Notes under the pieces: model-generated
The model's database searches: none
The model's input: only the letters and a program-made list of their open reading frames with translations
Told to the model about the DNA's origin: nothing
Made by a program: the position numbers and the translations under genes
From: Streptomyces actuosus
GTDB lineage: Bacteria > Actinomycetota > Actinomycetes > Streptomycetales > Streptomycetaceae
Direction of reading: 5' to 3'
Length of the DNA: 64,000 nt
NCBI RefSeq assembly: GCF_016921115.1
Contig: NZ_JAFFZS010000008.1
Span: forward strand, 62,001 to 126,000
In this document: positions 8,569 through 19,716 of the stretch, one piece after another
Layout: each line of letters starts with the position of its first letter
How positions within the stretch are numbered: position 1 is the stretch's first letter

Positions 8569-10167
8569 TCACATCCGGAAGACGCCGAAGCCGCCGCGGG
8601 CACCCTCGTAGGGCGCCGTGTGGATGGCGGACAGGCACAGGCCGAGGACGGTGCGGGTGTCGCGCGGGTCGATGACACCGTCGTCGTACAGCCGCCCGGA
8701 CAGGAACATCGGCAGCGACTCGGACTCGATCTGCTGCTCCACCATGGCGCGCAGCGCGGCGTCGGCCTCCTCGTCGTACGGCTGCCCCTTGGCGGCGGCC
8801 GACTGCCGGGCGACGATGGACAGCACGCCGGCGAGCTGCTGCGGGCCCATGACCGCCGACTTGGCGCTGGGCCAGGCGAACAGGAAGCGCGGGTCGTAGG
8901 CGCGCCCGCACATGCCGTAGTGCCCGGCGCCGTAGGAGGCGCCCATGAGCACCGACAGGTGGGGGACGCGCGAGTTGCTCACCGCGTTGATCATCATCGC
9001 GCCGTGCTTGATGATGCCGCCCTGTTCGTACTCCCTGCCGACCATGTAGCCGGTGGTGTTGTGCAGGAACAGCAGCGGGATGTCCCGCTGATTGGCGAGC
9101 TGGATGAACTGGGCGGCCTTCTGCGACTCCTCGCTGAACAGCACGCCCCGGGCGTTCGCCAGGATGCCGACCGGGTAGCCGTGGAGCGCCGCCCAGCCCG
9201 TGCACAGGCTCGTCCCGTACAGCGGTTTGAACTCGTCGAAGTCGGAGCCGTCGACGAGGCGGGCGACGACCTCGCGCGGGTCGAAGGGGGTCCTCAGGTC
9301 GCCGGGGACGATGCCGAGGAGTTCCTCCTCCGCGTACTCGGGCGGCTTGGCGGGGCCCGGATCGCCGTACGCCTTGCGGTGGTTGAGCCGGGCGACGACC
9401 CGGCGTGCCTGCCGCAGCGCGTCGGGTTCGTCGACGGCGAAGTAGTCGGCGAGGCCCGACACGCGCGCGTGCATGTCGGCACCGCCGAGGGACTCGTCGT
9501 CGCTCTCCTCCCCCGTCGCCATCTTCACCAGCGGTGGCCCGCCGAGGAACACCTTCGCCCGCTCCTTGACCATGATCACGTGGTCGGACATGCCGGGGAC
9601 GTAGGCGCCGCCGGCGGTGGAGTTGCCGAAGACGACGGCGACGGTGGGGATGCCGGCCGCGGACAGCCGGGTCAGGTCCCGGAAGATCGCGCCGCCCGGG
9701 ATGAAGATCTCCTTCTGGGAGGGCAGGTCGGCGCCGCCGGACTCCACGAGGCTGATGCAGGGCAGCCGGTTGGTGAGGGCGATGTCGTTGGCACGCAGGG
9801 CCTTCTTCAGCGACCAGGGGTTGCTGGCGCCGCCGCGGACGGTCGGGTCGTTGGCGGTGATCAGGCACTCCACACCCTCGACGGTCCCGATACCGGTGAC
9901 CAGGGAGGCGCCGACGGCGTGGTCGCTGCCCCAGGCGGCCAGCGGCGACAGTTCCAGGAACGGGGTGTCGGGGTCGAGGAGCAGCTCGATCCGCTCGCGG
10001 GCGAGGAGCTTGCCCCGCCTGCGGTGCCGTTCGACGTACTTCTCGCCGCCGCCGGCGAGGGCCTTGGCGTGCTCGGCGGACAGCTCGTCGAGCTTGGCGA
10101 GCATGGCCTCGCGGTGGGCCCGGTAGTCGGGGCCGGCGGTGTCCAGGGCGGAGGTCAGGACGGTCAC
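8569..10167 (-). CDS. acyl-CoA carboxylase beta subunit (carboxyltransferase)
   Basis: A 532-residue carboxyltransferase that moves CO2 from carboxybiotin to an acyl-CoA. Both crotonase-like halves are present: the N half has LVESGGADLPSQ and FGNSTAGGAYVPGMSDH, the C half has FLHNTTGYMVGREYE and GASYGAGHYGMCGRAYDPRF, the arrangement of methylcrotonyl/geranyl-CoA carboxylase beta subunits. The GTG at 10167 overlaps the atuA-like stop in a GTGA, so translation is coupled. Substrate choice in this family depends on a few active-site residues that I cannot assign by eye, so methylcrotonyl-CoA versus a longer isoprenoid acyl-CoA stays open. Confidence 0.93.
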   Translation of the reverse strand: MTVLTSALDTAGPDYRAHREAMLAKLDELSAEHAKALAGGGEKYVERHRRRGKLLARERIELLLDPDTPFLELSPLAAWGSDHAVGASLVTGIGTVEGVECLITANDPTVRGGASNPWSLKKALRANDIALTNRLPCISLVESGGADLPSQKEIFIPGGAIFRDLTRLSAAGIPTVAVVFGNSTAGGAYVPGMSDHVIMVKERAKVFLGGPPLVKMATGEESDDESLGGADMHARVSGLADYFAVDEPDALRQARRVVARLNHRKAYGDPGPAKPPEYAEEELLGIVPGDLRTPFDPREVVARLVDGSDFDEFKPLYGTSLCTGWAALHGYPVGILANARGVLFSEESQKAAQFIQLANQRDIPLLFLHNTTGYMVGREYEQGGIIKHGAMMINAVSNSRVPHLSVLMGASYGAGHYGMCGRAYDPRFLFAWPSAKSAVMGPQQLAGVLSIVARQSAAAKGQPYDEEADAALRAMVEQQIESESLPMFLSGRLYDDGVIDPRDTRTVLGLCLSAIHTAPYEGARGGFGVFRM

Positions 10168-11849
10168 AGCAGGGCCTCCGGGATGTCCAGGTGGCGGGCG
10201 CGCAGCCATTCGCCGAGCGCCTTGGCCTGCGGGTCGAAGCGGTGCTGGGAGGCGACGCCGGCGCCGAGGACGCCCTCGACGGCGAAGTTCACGGCGCGCA
10301 GGTTCGGCAGGACGTGCCGGGTGACGGGCAGGTCCCGGCTCTCGGGGATCAGCTGCCGGAACCGGTCGGTGGTCAGCTCGTGCACGAGCCACCGCCACGC
10401 CTGCTCGGACCGCACCCACACTCCGACGTTGGCGTCGCCGCCCTTGTCGCCGCTGCGGGCCCCGGCGACCAGGCCGAGCGGTGCGCGGCGCACCGGTCCC
10501 GGCGGCAGGGGCTGGGGCAGCGCGGGTTCCGGCACGGCGTCGAGCGGGCGGGTGTCGTGGGGCGGGTCCACCGGTACGCGGCTCCCGTCGGGGAGCACCG
10601 CGAGGTGCGCGACGGCGTCCTGGGGGACGCTCGCCGCCTCGAACACCCCGTACGGGGAGCCCTTCCCGGGCGGTGCGAGCACGTGGAAGCCAGGGTAGCT
10701 GGCGAGCGCCAGCTCGACGGCCGCCCCGCTGAGCGCCCGCCCGACGGCCGCCTGGTCCGGGTCGCGCACGACGAGCCGCAGCAGCGCGCTCGCGGTCTCC
10801 TCGGTGTCGGCGTCGGGCCGGTCGGTGCGGGCCAGCGTCCAGCGGGCCTCGGCGATCTTGCCGAGGGCTCCCTCCATCTGCGCCTGCACCAGCGCGGCCT
10901 TCGCCTCGATGTCGAGGCCGGTGAGGACGAAGACGACCTCGTTGCGGAAGCCGCCGAGGCGGTTGACGCCGACCTTGAGCGCCGGTGGCGGGGCCTCGCC
11001 GCGCACTCCCTCGACGCGCACCCGGTCGGGGCCCTCCTGGCTCAGCCGCACGGTGTCCAGCCGGGCGGTGGCGTCGGGCCCCGCGTACCGGGCGCCGGCC
11101 GTCTCGTACAGCAGCTGTGCGGTCACCGTGCCGACGTCGACGAGACCGCCGGTGCCGGGGTGCTTGGTGATGACGCTGCTGCCGTCGGCGTGGATCTCGG
11201 CGAGCGGGAAGCCGGGGCGGCGCACGTCGGCGCCCCGGAAGAAGGCGTAGTTGCCGCCGGTGGCCTGCGCGCCGCACTCCAGCACGTGCCCGGCGACGAC
11301 GGCACCCGCGAGCCGGTCGTGGTCCGTCGGCGCCCACCCGAAGTGGGCGGCGGCAGGCCCGGTGACCAGGGCCGCGTCCGTCACCCGCCCGGTCACCACC
11401 ACGTCGGCGCCCGCGCGCAGGCAGGCAGCGATGCCGAAGCCGCCGAGGTAGGCGTGGGCGGCGAGCGCACCCGGGTGCGTGCCGTGCAGGTCGTCGCCCT
11501 CGACGTGGGCCACGCGCACGGGGATGCCGAGCCGGTCGGCGAGCCGCCGTACGGCGTCGGCGAGTCCGGCCGGGTTGAGACCGCCGGCGTTGGTGACGAT
11601 CCGCACGCCGCGCTCGTGCGCCAGGCCGAGGCACTCCTCCAGCTGGCGCAGGAAGGTGCGGGCGTACCCGGCGGACGGGTCCTTGAGCCGGTCCCGGGCC
11701 AGGATGAGCATGGTCAGTTCGGCGAGGTAGTCCCCGGTGAGGACGTCGAGTTCGCCGCCGGTGAGCGTCTCGCACAGGGCGTCGAAGCGGTCGCCGTAGA
11801 AGCCGGAGGCGTTGCCGACGCGCAGGGGTTCGCCCGGGGCCGGGCTCAT
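10164..11849 (-). CDS. AtuA-family (DUF1446) acyclic terpene utilisation protein
   Basis: Soluble 561-residue protein. The first ~450 residues match the AtuA/DUF1446 family ([12 protein letters not shown] near the N-terminus, [25 protein letters not shown], the TGGNY segment). The last ~100 residues, from [16 protein letters not shown], match the small domain fused to it in one-chain members. AtuA is required for citronellol/geraniol use in Pseudomonas but its reaction is not established. It overlaps the upstream gene by ATGA and the downstream gene by GTGA, so it is embedded between the TIGR03084 protein and the carboxylase beta subunit. This gene is the main reason for reading the operon as terpene-like or branched acyl-CoA catabolism. 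Confidence 0.88.
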   Translation of the reverse strand: MSPAPGEPLRVGNASGFYGDRFDALCETLTGGELDVLTGDYLAELTMLILARDRLKDPSAGYARTFLRQLEECLGLAHERGVRIVTNAGGLNPAGLADAVRRLADRLGIPVRVAHVEGDDLHGTHPGALAAHAYLGGFGIAACLRAGADVVVTGRVTDAALVTGPAAAHFGWAPTDHDRLAGAVVAGHVLECGAQATGGNYAFFRGADVRRPGFPLAEIHADGSSVITKHPGTGGLVDVGTVTAQLLYETAGARYAGPDATARLDTVRLSQEGPDRVRVEGVRGEAPPPALKVGVNRLGGFRNEVVFVLTGLDIEAKAALVQAQMEGALGKIAEARWTLARTDRPDADTEETASALLRLVVRDPDQAAVGRALSGAAVELALASYPGFHVLAPPGKGSPYGVFEAASVPQDAVAHLAVLPDGSRVPVDPPHDTRPLDAVPEPALPQPLPPGPVRRAPLGLVAGARSGDKGGDANVGVWVRSEQAWRWLVHELTTDRFRQLIPESRDLPVTRHVLPNLRAVNFAVEGVLGAGVASQHRFDPQAKALGEWLRARHLDIPEALL

Positions 11850-12661
11850 CGCGGGCCCCCGTCCGCCGAGCCGTCTGCCTCCTGCGGCGGGCGCCCGCCG
11901 CCCGGAGGCCCCGCGAAGGCCTGGGCGATGTCCAGCCAGCGGTCGGCGTCCGGGCCCTCGGCGGTCAGGGCGAGGTCGGCGCGGTGGGCGCGCTGGGTGA
12001 CCAGCAGGCAGAAGTCGAGGGCGGGGCCGGTGACCCGCTGGGGGGCGTCCTCGGGGCCGTACGCCCAGAGCTCGCCGGAGGGGGCGAGCAGCTCGACGCG
12101 GAAGGGGTCGGCGGGGACGGGCAGGCCGTGGACGCCGTGGGCGAAGTCGCGGGTGCGGACCCCGAGGCGGGCGATGTGCCGCAGGCGGTCGGTGGGGGCG
12201 CGGGTGACGCCGAGCGCGTCGGCGACGTCCTGGCCGTGCGCCCAGGTCTCCATCATGCGGGCGGTGGCCATGGAGGCGGTGGACATCGGCGGGCCGTACC
12301 AGGGGAACCGGGCGCCGGGCGGGGCCTCGCGCAGCGCCCGGTCGAGCGCGGCCCGGCCGTCCCGCCAGCTCGTGAGCAGTTCGGCGGGCGGGAGGAGCGC
12401 GTACTCCTCGGCGCCGTCGTCGACGAAGCGGTCGGGGGCGGCGAGGGCCTTCTCCACCAGCGCGCGGAAGCCGTCCTGGTCGGTGACGGCCAGCAGGGCG
12501 GACCGGTCGGTCCAGGCGAGGTGGGCGATCTGGTGGGCGATGCCCCAGCCGGGGGCCGGGGTGGCCAGGGCCCACTGCTCGGCAGTCAACTCCCCTACCA
12601 GGAGGTCGAGTTCGGCGCTCTCGGCGCGCAGGTCGTCGATCACGGGCGTCGGATCTGACAT
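11846..12661 (-). CDS. TIGR03084-type DinB/maleylpyruvate-isomerase-like protein
   Basis: First gene of the operon; 271 residues with an N-terminal four-helix DinB/MDMPI-like fold. Candidate metal ligands are the His of [10 protein letters not shown] (near residue 44) and of [10 protein letters not shown] (near 140). Members of this group may act as metal-dependent enzymes using a low-molecular-weight thiol such as mycothiol, but no reaction is known for this subgroup. The ATG at 12661 is not preceded by a good Shine-Dalgarno (only CTCCCCCC) and the frame is open upstream. Its conserved place beside AtuA implies a role in the same pathway. The promoter region holds the palindrome at 12694-12705. 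Confidence 0.8.
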   Translation of the reverse strand: MSDPTPVIDDLRAESAELDLLVGELTAEQWALATPAPGWGIAHQIAHLAWTDRSALLAVTDQDGFRALVEKALAAPDRFVDDGAEEYALLPPAELLTSWRDGRAALDRALREAPPGARFPWYGPPMSTASMATARMMETWAHGQDVADALGVTRAPTDRLRHIARLGVRTRDFAHGVHGLPVPADPFRVELLAPSGELWAYGPEDAPQRVTGPALDFCLLVTQRAHRADLALTAEGPDADRWLDIAQAFAGPPGGGRPPQEADGSADGGPR

Positions 12662-12693
12662 GGGGGGAGCATGGCAGCGGGACTCTAAACAAT

Positions 12694-12705
12694 CAAGCAT
12701 GCTTG
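12694..12705. promoter_or_regulatory. palindromic candidate operator of the TetR-controlled operon
   Basis: CAAGCATGCTTG is a perfect 12-bp palindrome in an AT-rich island between the operon start (12661, minus) and the divergent methyltransferase (12821, plus). AATC on its left and GCATGATT on its right extend an overlapping, less perfect dyad to about 12691-12712. It lies about 30 bp upstream of the first operon gene, close to a weak -10 (TAGAGT, minus strand), where a bound TetR protein would block transcription. Assignment to the TetR regulator at 2468-3079 is inferred from context. Confidence 0.6.
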
Positions 12706-12820
12706 CATGATTTATTCTCGGGGCCTGACGGGCCACGACGGAACCGGGCCGGGCCCCCGAGGGGGTCCGGCCCGCCGAAAACCTGATGCCTCCGAGGGCA
12801 CCGGCCCCTACGGTCGTCGG

Positions 12821-13576
12821 ATGCTCGATGAGGACGGGTACTTCGGGGAGTCCGTGGCGGCGGCGTACGACGAGGCGTCGGCGGAGATGTTCGCTCCACG
12901 GGCGGTGGACCCGGCCGTGGACCTGCTGGCGGAGCCGGCCGGGCCCGGCGGGCGGGCGCTGGAGTTCGGGATCGGGACCGGGCGGATCGCCCTGCCGCTC
13001 GCGGCGCGCGGGGTGGAGGTGCACGGCATCGACCTGTCCAGAGCGATGGTGGAGCGCCTGCGGGCCAAGCCGGGCGGCGACGGCATCGGTGTGACCATAG
13101 GGGACTTCGCGACGACGCGGGTGGAGGGCACCTTTCAGGTCGTCTACCTGGTCTACAACACGGTCATGAACCTGACCTCGCAGGACGCCCAGGTGGCGTG
13201 CTTCCGCAACGCGGCCGCGCATCTGGAACCGGGCGGCCGCTTCGTCGTCGAGGTGATGGTGCCCGACCTGCGCCGACTGCCGCCCGGGCAGAACGTGGTG
13301 CCGTTCCGGGTCGACGGCTCGCGGATCGGCTTCGACCTGTACGACGTGGCCACGCAGTCGGTCAGCTCGCACCACGTCTCGGTCCGGGACGGACGCGGCC
13401 GGTATCGGTCGATCCCGTTCCGCTACGCCTGGCCCGCCGAACTGGACCTGATGGCCCGGCTGGCCGGGATGCGCCCGCAGGAGCGTTGGGAGGGCTGGAC
13501 GCGGGAGCCCTTCACCGGCGAGAGCCGGCAGCACGTGTCGGTGTGGGAGAGGACCGAAGACTTCGCGGGCGCGTGA
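12821..13576 (+). CDS. class I SAM-dependent methyltransferase
   Basis: A 251-residue cytoplasmic methyltransferase. SAM motif I is [19 protein letters not shown] (residues ~45-63), followed by the acidic motif [15 protein letters not shown] and the motif IV region [12 protein letters not shown]. The substrate cannot be predicted. The ATG at 12821 is favoured because TACGGT lies 6 nt before it (12809-12814) and homologous sequence starts with MLDEDGYFG; an upstream in-frame start at 12707 would add a non-conserved 38-residue leader. It diverges from the catabolic operon, so the palindrome at 12694 could influence both, although it is more than 100 bp away from this start. Confidence 0.82.
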   Translation: MLDEDGYFGESVAAAYDEASAEMFAPRAVDPAVDLLAEPAGPGGRALEFGIGTGRIALPLAARGVEVHGIDLSRAMVERLRAKPGGDGIGVTIGDFATTRVEGTFQVVYLVYNTVMNLTSQDAQVACFRNAAAHLEPGGRFVVEVMVPDLRRLPPGQNVVPFRVDGSRIGFDLYDVATQSVSSHHVSVRDGRGRYRSIPFRYAWPAELDLMARLAGMRPQERWEGWTREPFTGESRQHVSVWERTEDFAGA

Positions 13577-13590
13577 GGCCGGGGCCCCGG

Positions 13591-14538
13591 TCAGCTCTCC
13601 ACGGCACCCTTCGCCCGGGCCACCTGCGTCCGCACCGCTCCCATGCTCGCCGCGATGACGAACGCGATGGCGACGCTCTGCGCGGCGGACAGCGCCTGGC
13701 CCAGGACGAGGAACCCGGCGGTCGCGGCGATGGCGGGCTCCAGGCTCATCAGGACGGCGAAGGTGGGCGCGGGCAGGCGGCGCAGGGCGAGGAGTTCGAG
13801 GGTGTAGGGCAGCACCGAGGACAGCAGGGCCACCGCGGCGCCCAGCCCCAGCGTCACCGGGTCGACGAGCCTGCCGCCGGCCTCCGCGACGCCCAGCGGC
13901 AGGAAGAGCAGCGCCCCCACCGCCATGGCCAGCGCCAGCCCGTCCGCCTGCGGGAACCGCCGGCCGGTGCGGGCGCTGAAGGCGATGTACGCGGCCCACA
14001 TGGCGCCCGCGCCCAGCGCGAAGGCGACGCCGGCGGGGTCGAGGCCGGAGAAGCCCCCGCCGCCGAGCAGGAAGACACCGGCGAGGGCGAGCCCGGCCCA
14101 CAGGACGTTGATGGCGCGGCGTGTGGTCAGGACGGAGAGCGCCAGCGGGCCGAGGACCTCCAGGGTGACCGCGGGGCCCAGCGGGATGCGGGCGACGGAC
14201 TGGTAGAAGAGGCCGTTCATCGCGGCCATGGTGATCCCGAAGACGATCACGGTGCCCCAGTCGGCCCGGGAGTGCCCGCGCAGCCGGGGCCGGCACACCA
14301 CGAGCAGCACGACGGCCGCCACCAGCAGTCGCAGCGCCACGACACCGAGCGCGCCGGCCCTCGGCATCAGGGTGACCGCCAGCGCCCCGCCGAACTGGAC
14401 CGAGACACCGCCGGCCAGCACCAGGCCCACGGGGCCGAGGGAACCACCCGGGCGAAGGCCCGGCGCACGGGCCGGCGCGGGGGCGGGGTGGGTCGCGGTC
14501 TGCGCGGCGGTGAGGGCTGCGGCGTCGGGGGAGGTCAC
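13591..14538 (-). CDS. EamA/RhaT-family drug-metabolite transporter
   Basis: A 315-residue inner-membrane exporter with about ten transmembrane helices made of two EamA repeats (first from [14 protein letters not shown], second from [16 protein letters not shown]). RhtA-like members export amino acids and similar metabolites; the substrate here is unknown. The GTG at 14538 is chosen because AGGACAG precedes it. A GTG at 14583 in the same frame would add 15 residues with no Shine-Dalgarno. Its stop is 14 bp from the convergent methyltransferase stop. Upstream, at 14590-14605, is an inverted repeat GTCCA-N6-TGGAC that may be a control site. Confidence 0.85.
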   Translation of the reverse strand: MTSPDAAALTAAQTATHPAPAPARAPGLRPGGSLGPVGLVLAGGVSVQFGGALAVTLMPRAGALGVVALRLLVAAVVLLVVCRPRLRGHSRADWGTVIVFGITMAAMNGLFYQSVARIPLGPAVTLEVLGPLALSVLTTRRAINVLWAGLALAGVFLLGGGGFSGLDPAGVAFALGAGAMWAAYIAFSARTGRRFPQADGLALAMAVGALLFLPLGVAEAGGRLVDPVTLGLGAAVALLSSVLPYTLELLALRRLPAPTFAVLMSLEPAIAATAGFLVLGQALSAAQSVAIAFVIAASMGAVRTQVARAKGAVES

Positions 14539-14908
14539 GGGCTGTCCTGGTGCTCGGCTCGAAGATCGTCCATCATGATGCACTTTCTGGTCCAGAGTAA
14601 TGGACTGAGTCGGCCACCGGAACCCGAGCCGCCCCGTGGGTGAGATCCGCCTTCCCCTTCACTGCCGCCGCTCCCCCGTCCGGCGGGGGAACGCCGCCTC
14701 GCGGCCGCGGCCGTCCGGGTGACCGTGCGCGGATGGCCGGGTGTCCCGGCCGCTCCCGTCCCCCGGCTGCTCGGCCGCCCGGCGCGACTGCCACGGGCGC
14801 ACCCGGCCACCGGGCGGACCGTGCGGCGGCGCGGAGGCCGGGGCGGGCCGGATGCGCCGGGTCCACCCCCGTCGGACGGCCCGCCTTCCGCCGCTGCCCG
14901 CCCGGCCC
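14539..14908. other. non-coding spacer upstream of the EamA transporter gene
   Basis: About 370 bp with no gene I can support; the open frames have no family resemblance and look like G+C-driven shadows. The only distinctive element is the inverted repeat GTCCAGAGTAATGGAC at 14590-14605, in a locally AT-rich patch just upstream of the alternative start. The rest, 14640-14908, is very G+C-rich and lies between the 3' end of the FAD/Fe-S oxidase gene and the transporter promoter. Confidence 0.5.
14590..14605. promoter_or_regulatory. inverted repeat upstream of the EamA transporter gene
   Basis: GTCCA-GAGTAA-TGGAC, perfect 5-bp arms around a 6-bp AT-rich centre, 52 bp upstream of the GTG at 14538. 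Candidate operator; no regulator gene adjoins it. Confidence 0.4.
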
Positions 14909-17833
14909 TCAGCCGCCCGCCGTCTCCTCCCCCTCGGCACCTCCCGCCGCATCGCCCGCCGTGCCTTCCCCCGGCAGGGACCGCGCCAGCACCTGGGCCA
15001 GATGGAGCCCCCGCGCCCCCGCCAGCTGCTCCAGCTGCGTCCGGCAGGAGAAGCCGTCGGCCAGGAGCACCGCGTCCGGCGCGGCGTCCCGTACCGCAGG
15101 CAGGAGCTGCTCCTGCGCGCACGCCCGCGACACGTCGAAGTGCCCTTTCTCGAACCCGAAGTTGCCGGCCAGGCCGCAGCAGCCGCCGGCCAGGTCGCCG
15201 GTGAGACCGGCGGCCTCGCGCAGCCGCCGATCGGCCGCGTCACCGAGGACGGCGTGCTGGTGGCAGTGGGTCTGGCCGGCCGCCGTGCGGTCGACGCGGG
15301 GCGGGGTCCAGCCGGGCGCGTGCCGCTCCAGGGTCTCCGCGAAGGTCAGCACGCGGGCGGCCAGGCGGGCGGCGCGCGGGTCGTCGTGGAGCAGTTCCGG
15401 CAGGTCGGTGCGCAGGGCCGCCGCGCAGCTGGGCTCCAGGACGACGACCGGGGCGGCCGTCTCCAGCACCGGTTCCATCAGGTCCAGGGTGCGCCTCAGG
15501 ACCGTCCGGGCGCGGTCGAGCTGGCCCGTGGAGACGTACGTCAGCCCGCAGCAGACGCGGCCCCGGCCCCGCAGCAGCGAGAGCGGGTCGAGCGCCACCG
15601 TCCGCCCGTCGCCGACGGGCGGGCGTCCGAGGTGCACGGTCGGGGGCAGCGCCACGCGCAGCCCCGCCGCCTCCAGGACCCGGACGGCCGCACGGCCCAC
15701 GGACGGCGAGAAGTGCTCGGTGAAGGTGTCCGGCCACAGGACGACCACGTCACCGCCGTCCGCCGGGCCCCGCGGGCCGCGGCGCCGCTCCCACCACCGG
15801 CTGAACGTCCGCTCGGCCAGCCGCGGGATCTCCCGCTCCGGCGCGATCCCCCCGGCCCGCTTCGCCACCCGGGCCAGCGGCGGTACGGCGGCCAGGGCGT
15901 TCACGAGCCGGGCCGTGCGCGTCCGCGCCGCCCAGCGCAGCCACACCGGCAGCCACCCCAGCGCGTAGTGGGCGGCCGGGCGGCGGCGCCCGGCGTAGTG
16001 GTGGTGCAGGAACTCCGCCTTGTAGGTGGCCATGTCGACCTCGACGGGGCAGTCGGAGCGGCACCCCTTGCAGGACAGGCACAGGTCGAGTGCGTCACGC
16101 ACCTCCGCCGAGCGCCACCCGTCGGTCACCAGTTCCCCGGCGAGCATCTCGTGCAGCAGCCGGGCGCGCCCGCGCGTGGAGTGCTCCTCCCGCCCCGTCG
16201 CGCGGAACGACGGGCACATCACGGCGGGCCCGGACACCGTCTCCGTACGGCACTTGGCGACGCCCACGCAGCGACGCACCGTCGCGGAGAAGTCGCCGCG
16301 GTCGGCCGGGTAGCCGAAGGCCACCTCCACCGGTTCCCGCGGCAGGACGGAGAAGCGGAGGTTCGCGTCGAGGGGTGCCGGGCGGACCAGCACACCGGGG
16401 TTGAGCAGGTCGTCGGGGTCCCAGAGCGCCTTGGCGCGCTCGAACAGGCCCACCGTCTGCGCGCCGTACATCCGCGGCAGCAGCTCCGACCGGGCCAGCC
16501 CGTCCCCGTGCTCCCCGGACAGGGAGCCGCCGTGTGCGACGACCAGCTCGGCCAGCTCACCCGAGAAACGGCGGTAGTGGGCCACGCCCACCTCGGTGAC
16601 CAGGTCGAAGTCGACGCGGACGTGGATGCAGCCGTCGCCGAAGTGGCCGTAGGGGGTGCCGCGCAGGCCGTGGGCTGCCAGCAGGGCGCGGAAGTCCCGC
16701 AGATAGGCGCCGAGTCGTGCCGGCGGCACCGCGCAGTCCTCCCAGCCGGGCCAGGCCTCCGAACCGTCCGGCATCCGGGTCGCCGTGCCCGCCGCGTCCT
16801 CGCGGATCCGCCACAGCGCACGCTGCCCCGCCGGGTCGGTGACGACCGCGGCGCCGACGACGTCGGCCGCGCGGACGACCGCCTCGGCACGCGCGCGTGC
16901 CTCGTCCGCCGTCTCCCCTCCTGTCTCCACGAACAGCCAGGCCCCACCGCGCGGCAGCGCCGCCGTCGACGGCACCAGGTCGGCCGCCATGCCCTCCACC
17001 GTCAGCGGTCCGTGCGCCAGCAGTCCGGCCGCCGCCTGCGCCGCCGCGCTCTCGTCGGGGTATCCCAGCACCGCGAGCGCCCGCGCGGGGGGCGCCTCCA
17101 CGAGCCGCACCACCGCCTGCGTCAGTACGGCGAGCGTGCCCTCGCTGCCGCAGAAGGAGCGGGCCGCGTCGGCGCCGTTCTCGGGCAGCAGCGCGTCGAG
17201 CGCGTACCCGGAGATACGGCGGGGCAGTTCGGGGAAGCCGGTGCGCAGCCGGGCCAGGTTCCCCTCGGTCAGCTCCCGCAGGCCGTCCGGTGCGCCCGCC
17301 CACTCCCGCCCGAGCCGCAGCCGCCCGCCCCGCGCGGTGATCACGTCCAGCCCGGCCACGCTGTCCGCGGTCGTCCCCCAGGCCACCGAGTGCGCGCCGC
17401 AGGAGTTGTTGCCGATCATCCCGCCGAGGGTGCACCGGCTGTGCGTGGAGGGGTCCGGGCCGAAGCGCAGGCCGTGCGGCGCGGCGGCCTCCTGGAGACG
17501 GTCCAGGACGAGCCCCGGCTGGACGACGGCCGTGCGCGCCTGCGGGTCCAGGCGCAGCAGGCGGTTCATGTGCCGGGTGAAGTCCAGCACGACGCCCGTC
17601 CCCGTGGCCTGGCCCGCGATCGACGTGCCCGCGCCCCGCGCGACCACCGGCACCGCCCGCGACCGGCACGCCTCCAGCACAGCGGCCACGTCGTCGGCGT
17701 CGCGCGGGGCCACCACGCCCAGCGGAACGCGCCGGTGGTTGGACGCGTCCATCGTGGTCAGCGCCCGTGCGGTGACGCCGAAGTCCACCTCGCCCCGGAC
17801 GGCGCCGCGCAGTTCTGCCTCCAGATCCGTCAT
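14909..17833 (-). CDS. FAD-linked oxidase fused to a 4Fe-4S/CCG heterodisulfide-type domain
   Basis: A 974-residue fusion resembling D-2-hydroxyacid (2-hydroxyglutarate/lactate-type) dehydrogenases of the YdiJ class. From the N-terminus: PCMH-type FAD domain (~20-210, with VARGAGTSIAGQATG and GGMIGNNSCGAHS), FAD-oxidase C-terminal domain (~240-480, ending GEHGDGLARSELL), a ferredoxin-like domain (CVGVAKCR..., then CLSCKGCRSDCP), and CCG-type cysteine motifs (CCGLTYVSTG and CCGLAGNFGFEKGHFD). It probably oxidises a 2-hydroxyacid and passes electrons to the respiratory chain. ATG 17833 follows GGAGGGC very closely; ATG 17845 or GTG 17857 are alternative starts. The C-terminal ~20 residues are low-complexity. 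Confidence 0.87.
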   Translation of the reverse strand: MTDLEAELRGAVRGEVDFGVTARALTTMDASNHRRVPLGVVAPRDADDVAAVLEACRSRAVPVVARGAGTSIAGQATGTGVVLDFTRHMNRLLRLDPQARTAVVQPGLVLDRLQEAAAPHGLRFGPDPSTHSRCTLGGMIGNNSCGAHSVAWGTTADSVAGLDVITARGGRLRLGREWAGAPDGLRELTEGNLARLRTGFPELPRRISGYALDALLPENGADAARSFCGSEGTLAVLTQAVVRLVEAPPARALAVLGYPDESAAAQAAAGLLAHGPLTVEGMAADLVPSTAALPRGGAWLFVETGGETADEARARAEAVVRAADVVGAAVVTDPAGQRALWRIREDAAGTATRMPDGSEAWPGWEDCAVPPARLGAYLRDFRALLAAHGLRGTPYGHFGDGCIHVRVDFDLVTEVGVAHYRRFSGELAELVVAHGGSLSGEHGDGLARSELLPRMYGAQTVGLFERAKALWDPDDLLNPGVLVRPAPLDANLRFSVLPREPVEVAFGYPADRGDFSATVRRCVGVAKCRTETVSGPAVMCPSFRATGREEHSTRGRARLLHEMLAGELVTDGWRSAEVRDALDLCLSCKGCRSDCPVEVDMATYKAEFLHHHYAGRRRPAAHYALGWLPVWLRWAARTRTARLVNALAAVPPLARVAKRAGGIAPEREIPRLAERTFSRWWERRRGPRGPADGGDVVVLWPDTFTEHFSPSVGRAAVRVLEAAGLRVALPPTVHLGRPPVGDGRTVALDPLSLLRGRGRVCCGLTYVSTGQLDRARTVLRRTLDLMEPVLETAAPVVVLEPSCAAALRTDLPELLHDDPRAARLAARVLTFAETLERHAPGWTPPRVDRTAAGQTHCHQHAVLGDAADRRLREAAGLTGDLAGGCCGLAGNFGFEKGHFDVSRACAQEQLLPAVRDAAPDAVLLADGFSCRTQLEQLAGARGLHLAQVLARSLPGEGTAGDAAGGAEGEETAGG

Positions 17834-19254
<1,421 letters not shown>

Positions 19255-19375
19255 CCCTTCCCCTCCGGGCCCGCCCGGGGCCGGCCGGGTTCACCCGCGG
19301 AGGCCTTCCCCGAACCTTCCGGGGCTCTTGCGCGGGCCCTCCCCGGGCCCTCCCGGGTCTCCGGACTCTTCCCCC

Positions 19376-19409
19376 ACGGGGGGGGCGACACGGCGTGTCG
19401 CCCCCCCGT
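19376..19409 (+). terminator. serC terminator hairpin
   Basis: ACGGGGGGG(G)CGACAC - GGC - GTGTCGCCCCCCCGT: a 15-bp stem with one bulged G and a 3-nt loop, about 120 bp after the serC stop. No T tract follows, usual for this type of genome. Confidence 0.75.
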
Positions 19410-19575
19410 CGGCGTTCTCCGCGCCCCGCCCGGTTCCCCTCCGGTCTCCGGATCCGGCTGAAGAACCCGTTTCCCCGCGCACCGGACACAGTCGACCGTG
19501 CTCCGCACGCCTCCACCGCCGGCCGCACGCATGCCCTCCGCACGTTCCGCCGATGAGGTGGCCTCGCCCGAGTCT

Positions 19576-19610
19576 GCCCAAATATCGCCTCATATGCCCG
19601 ATAAGTGGGC
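19576..19610. promoter_or_regulatory. AT-rich inverted repeat upstream of the DD-peptidase gene
   Basis: Arms GCCCAAATATCG and CGATAAGTGGGC pair at 10 of 12 positions around an 11-bp centre containing CATATG. It lies 107 bp upstream of the GTG at 19717 and just before TACGAT (19621). Its size and symmetry fit a dimeric regulator site for the cell-wall peptidase gene; the protein is unknown. Confidence 0.5.
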
Positions 19611-19716
19611 TGTGCGCTTCTACGATGCGGCGAGTGCCCGGTGGCCGGGGCCGATCCCTACCGCTGCACCGGCCCCGGTTCCCGGCTTCCGGCTTCCGAC
19701 CCCAGCAGGTGGAACT

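Larger units (their letters stand above)
19255..19716. other. serC-dacB spacer with terminator and inverted repeat
   Basis: About 460 bp. It contains the serC terminator (19376-19409) and then, in an otherwise G+C-rich stretch, an AT-rich imperfect inverted repeat (19576-19610) followed by TACGAT (19621-19626), a possible -10 for the DD-peptidase gene. No convincing gene: frames open upstream of the peptidase start encode proline/alanine-rich sequence unlike a signal peptide. Confidence 0.5.
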
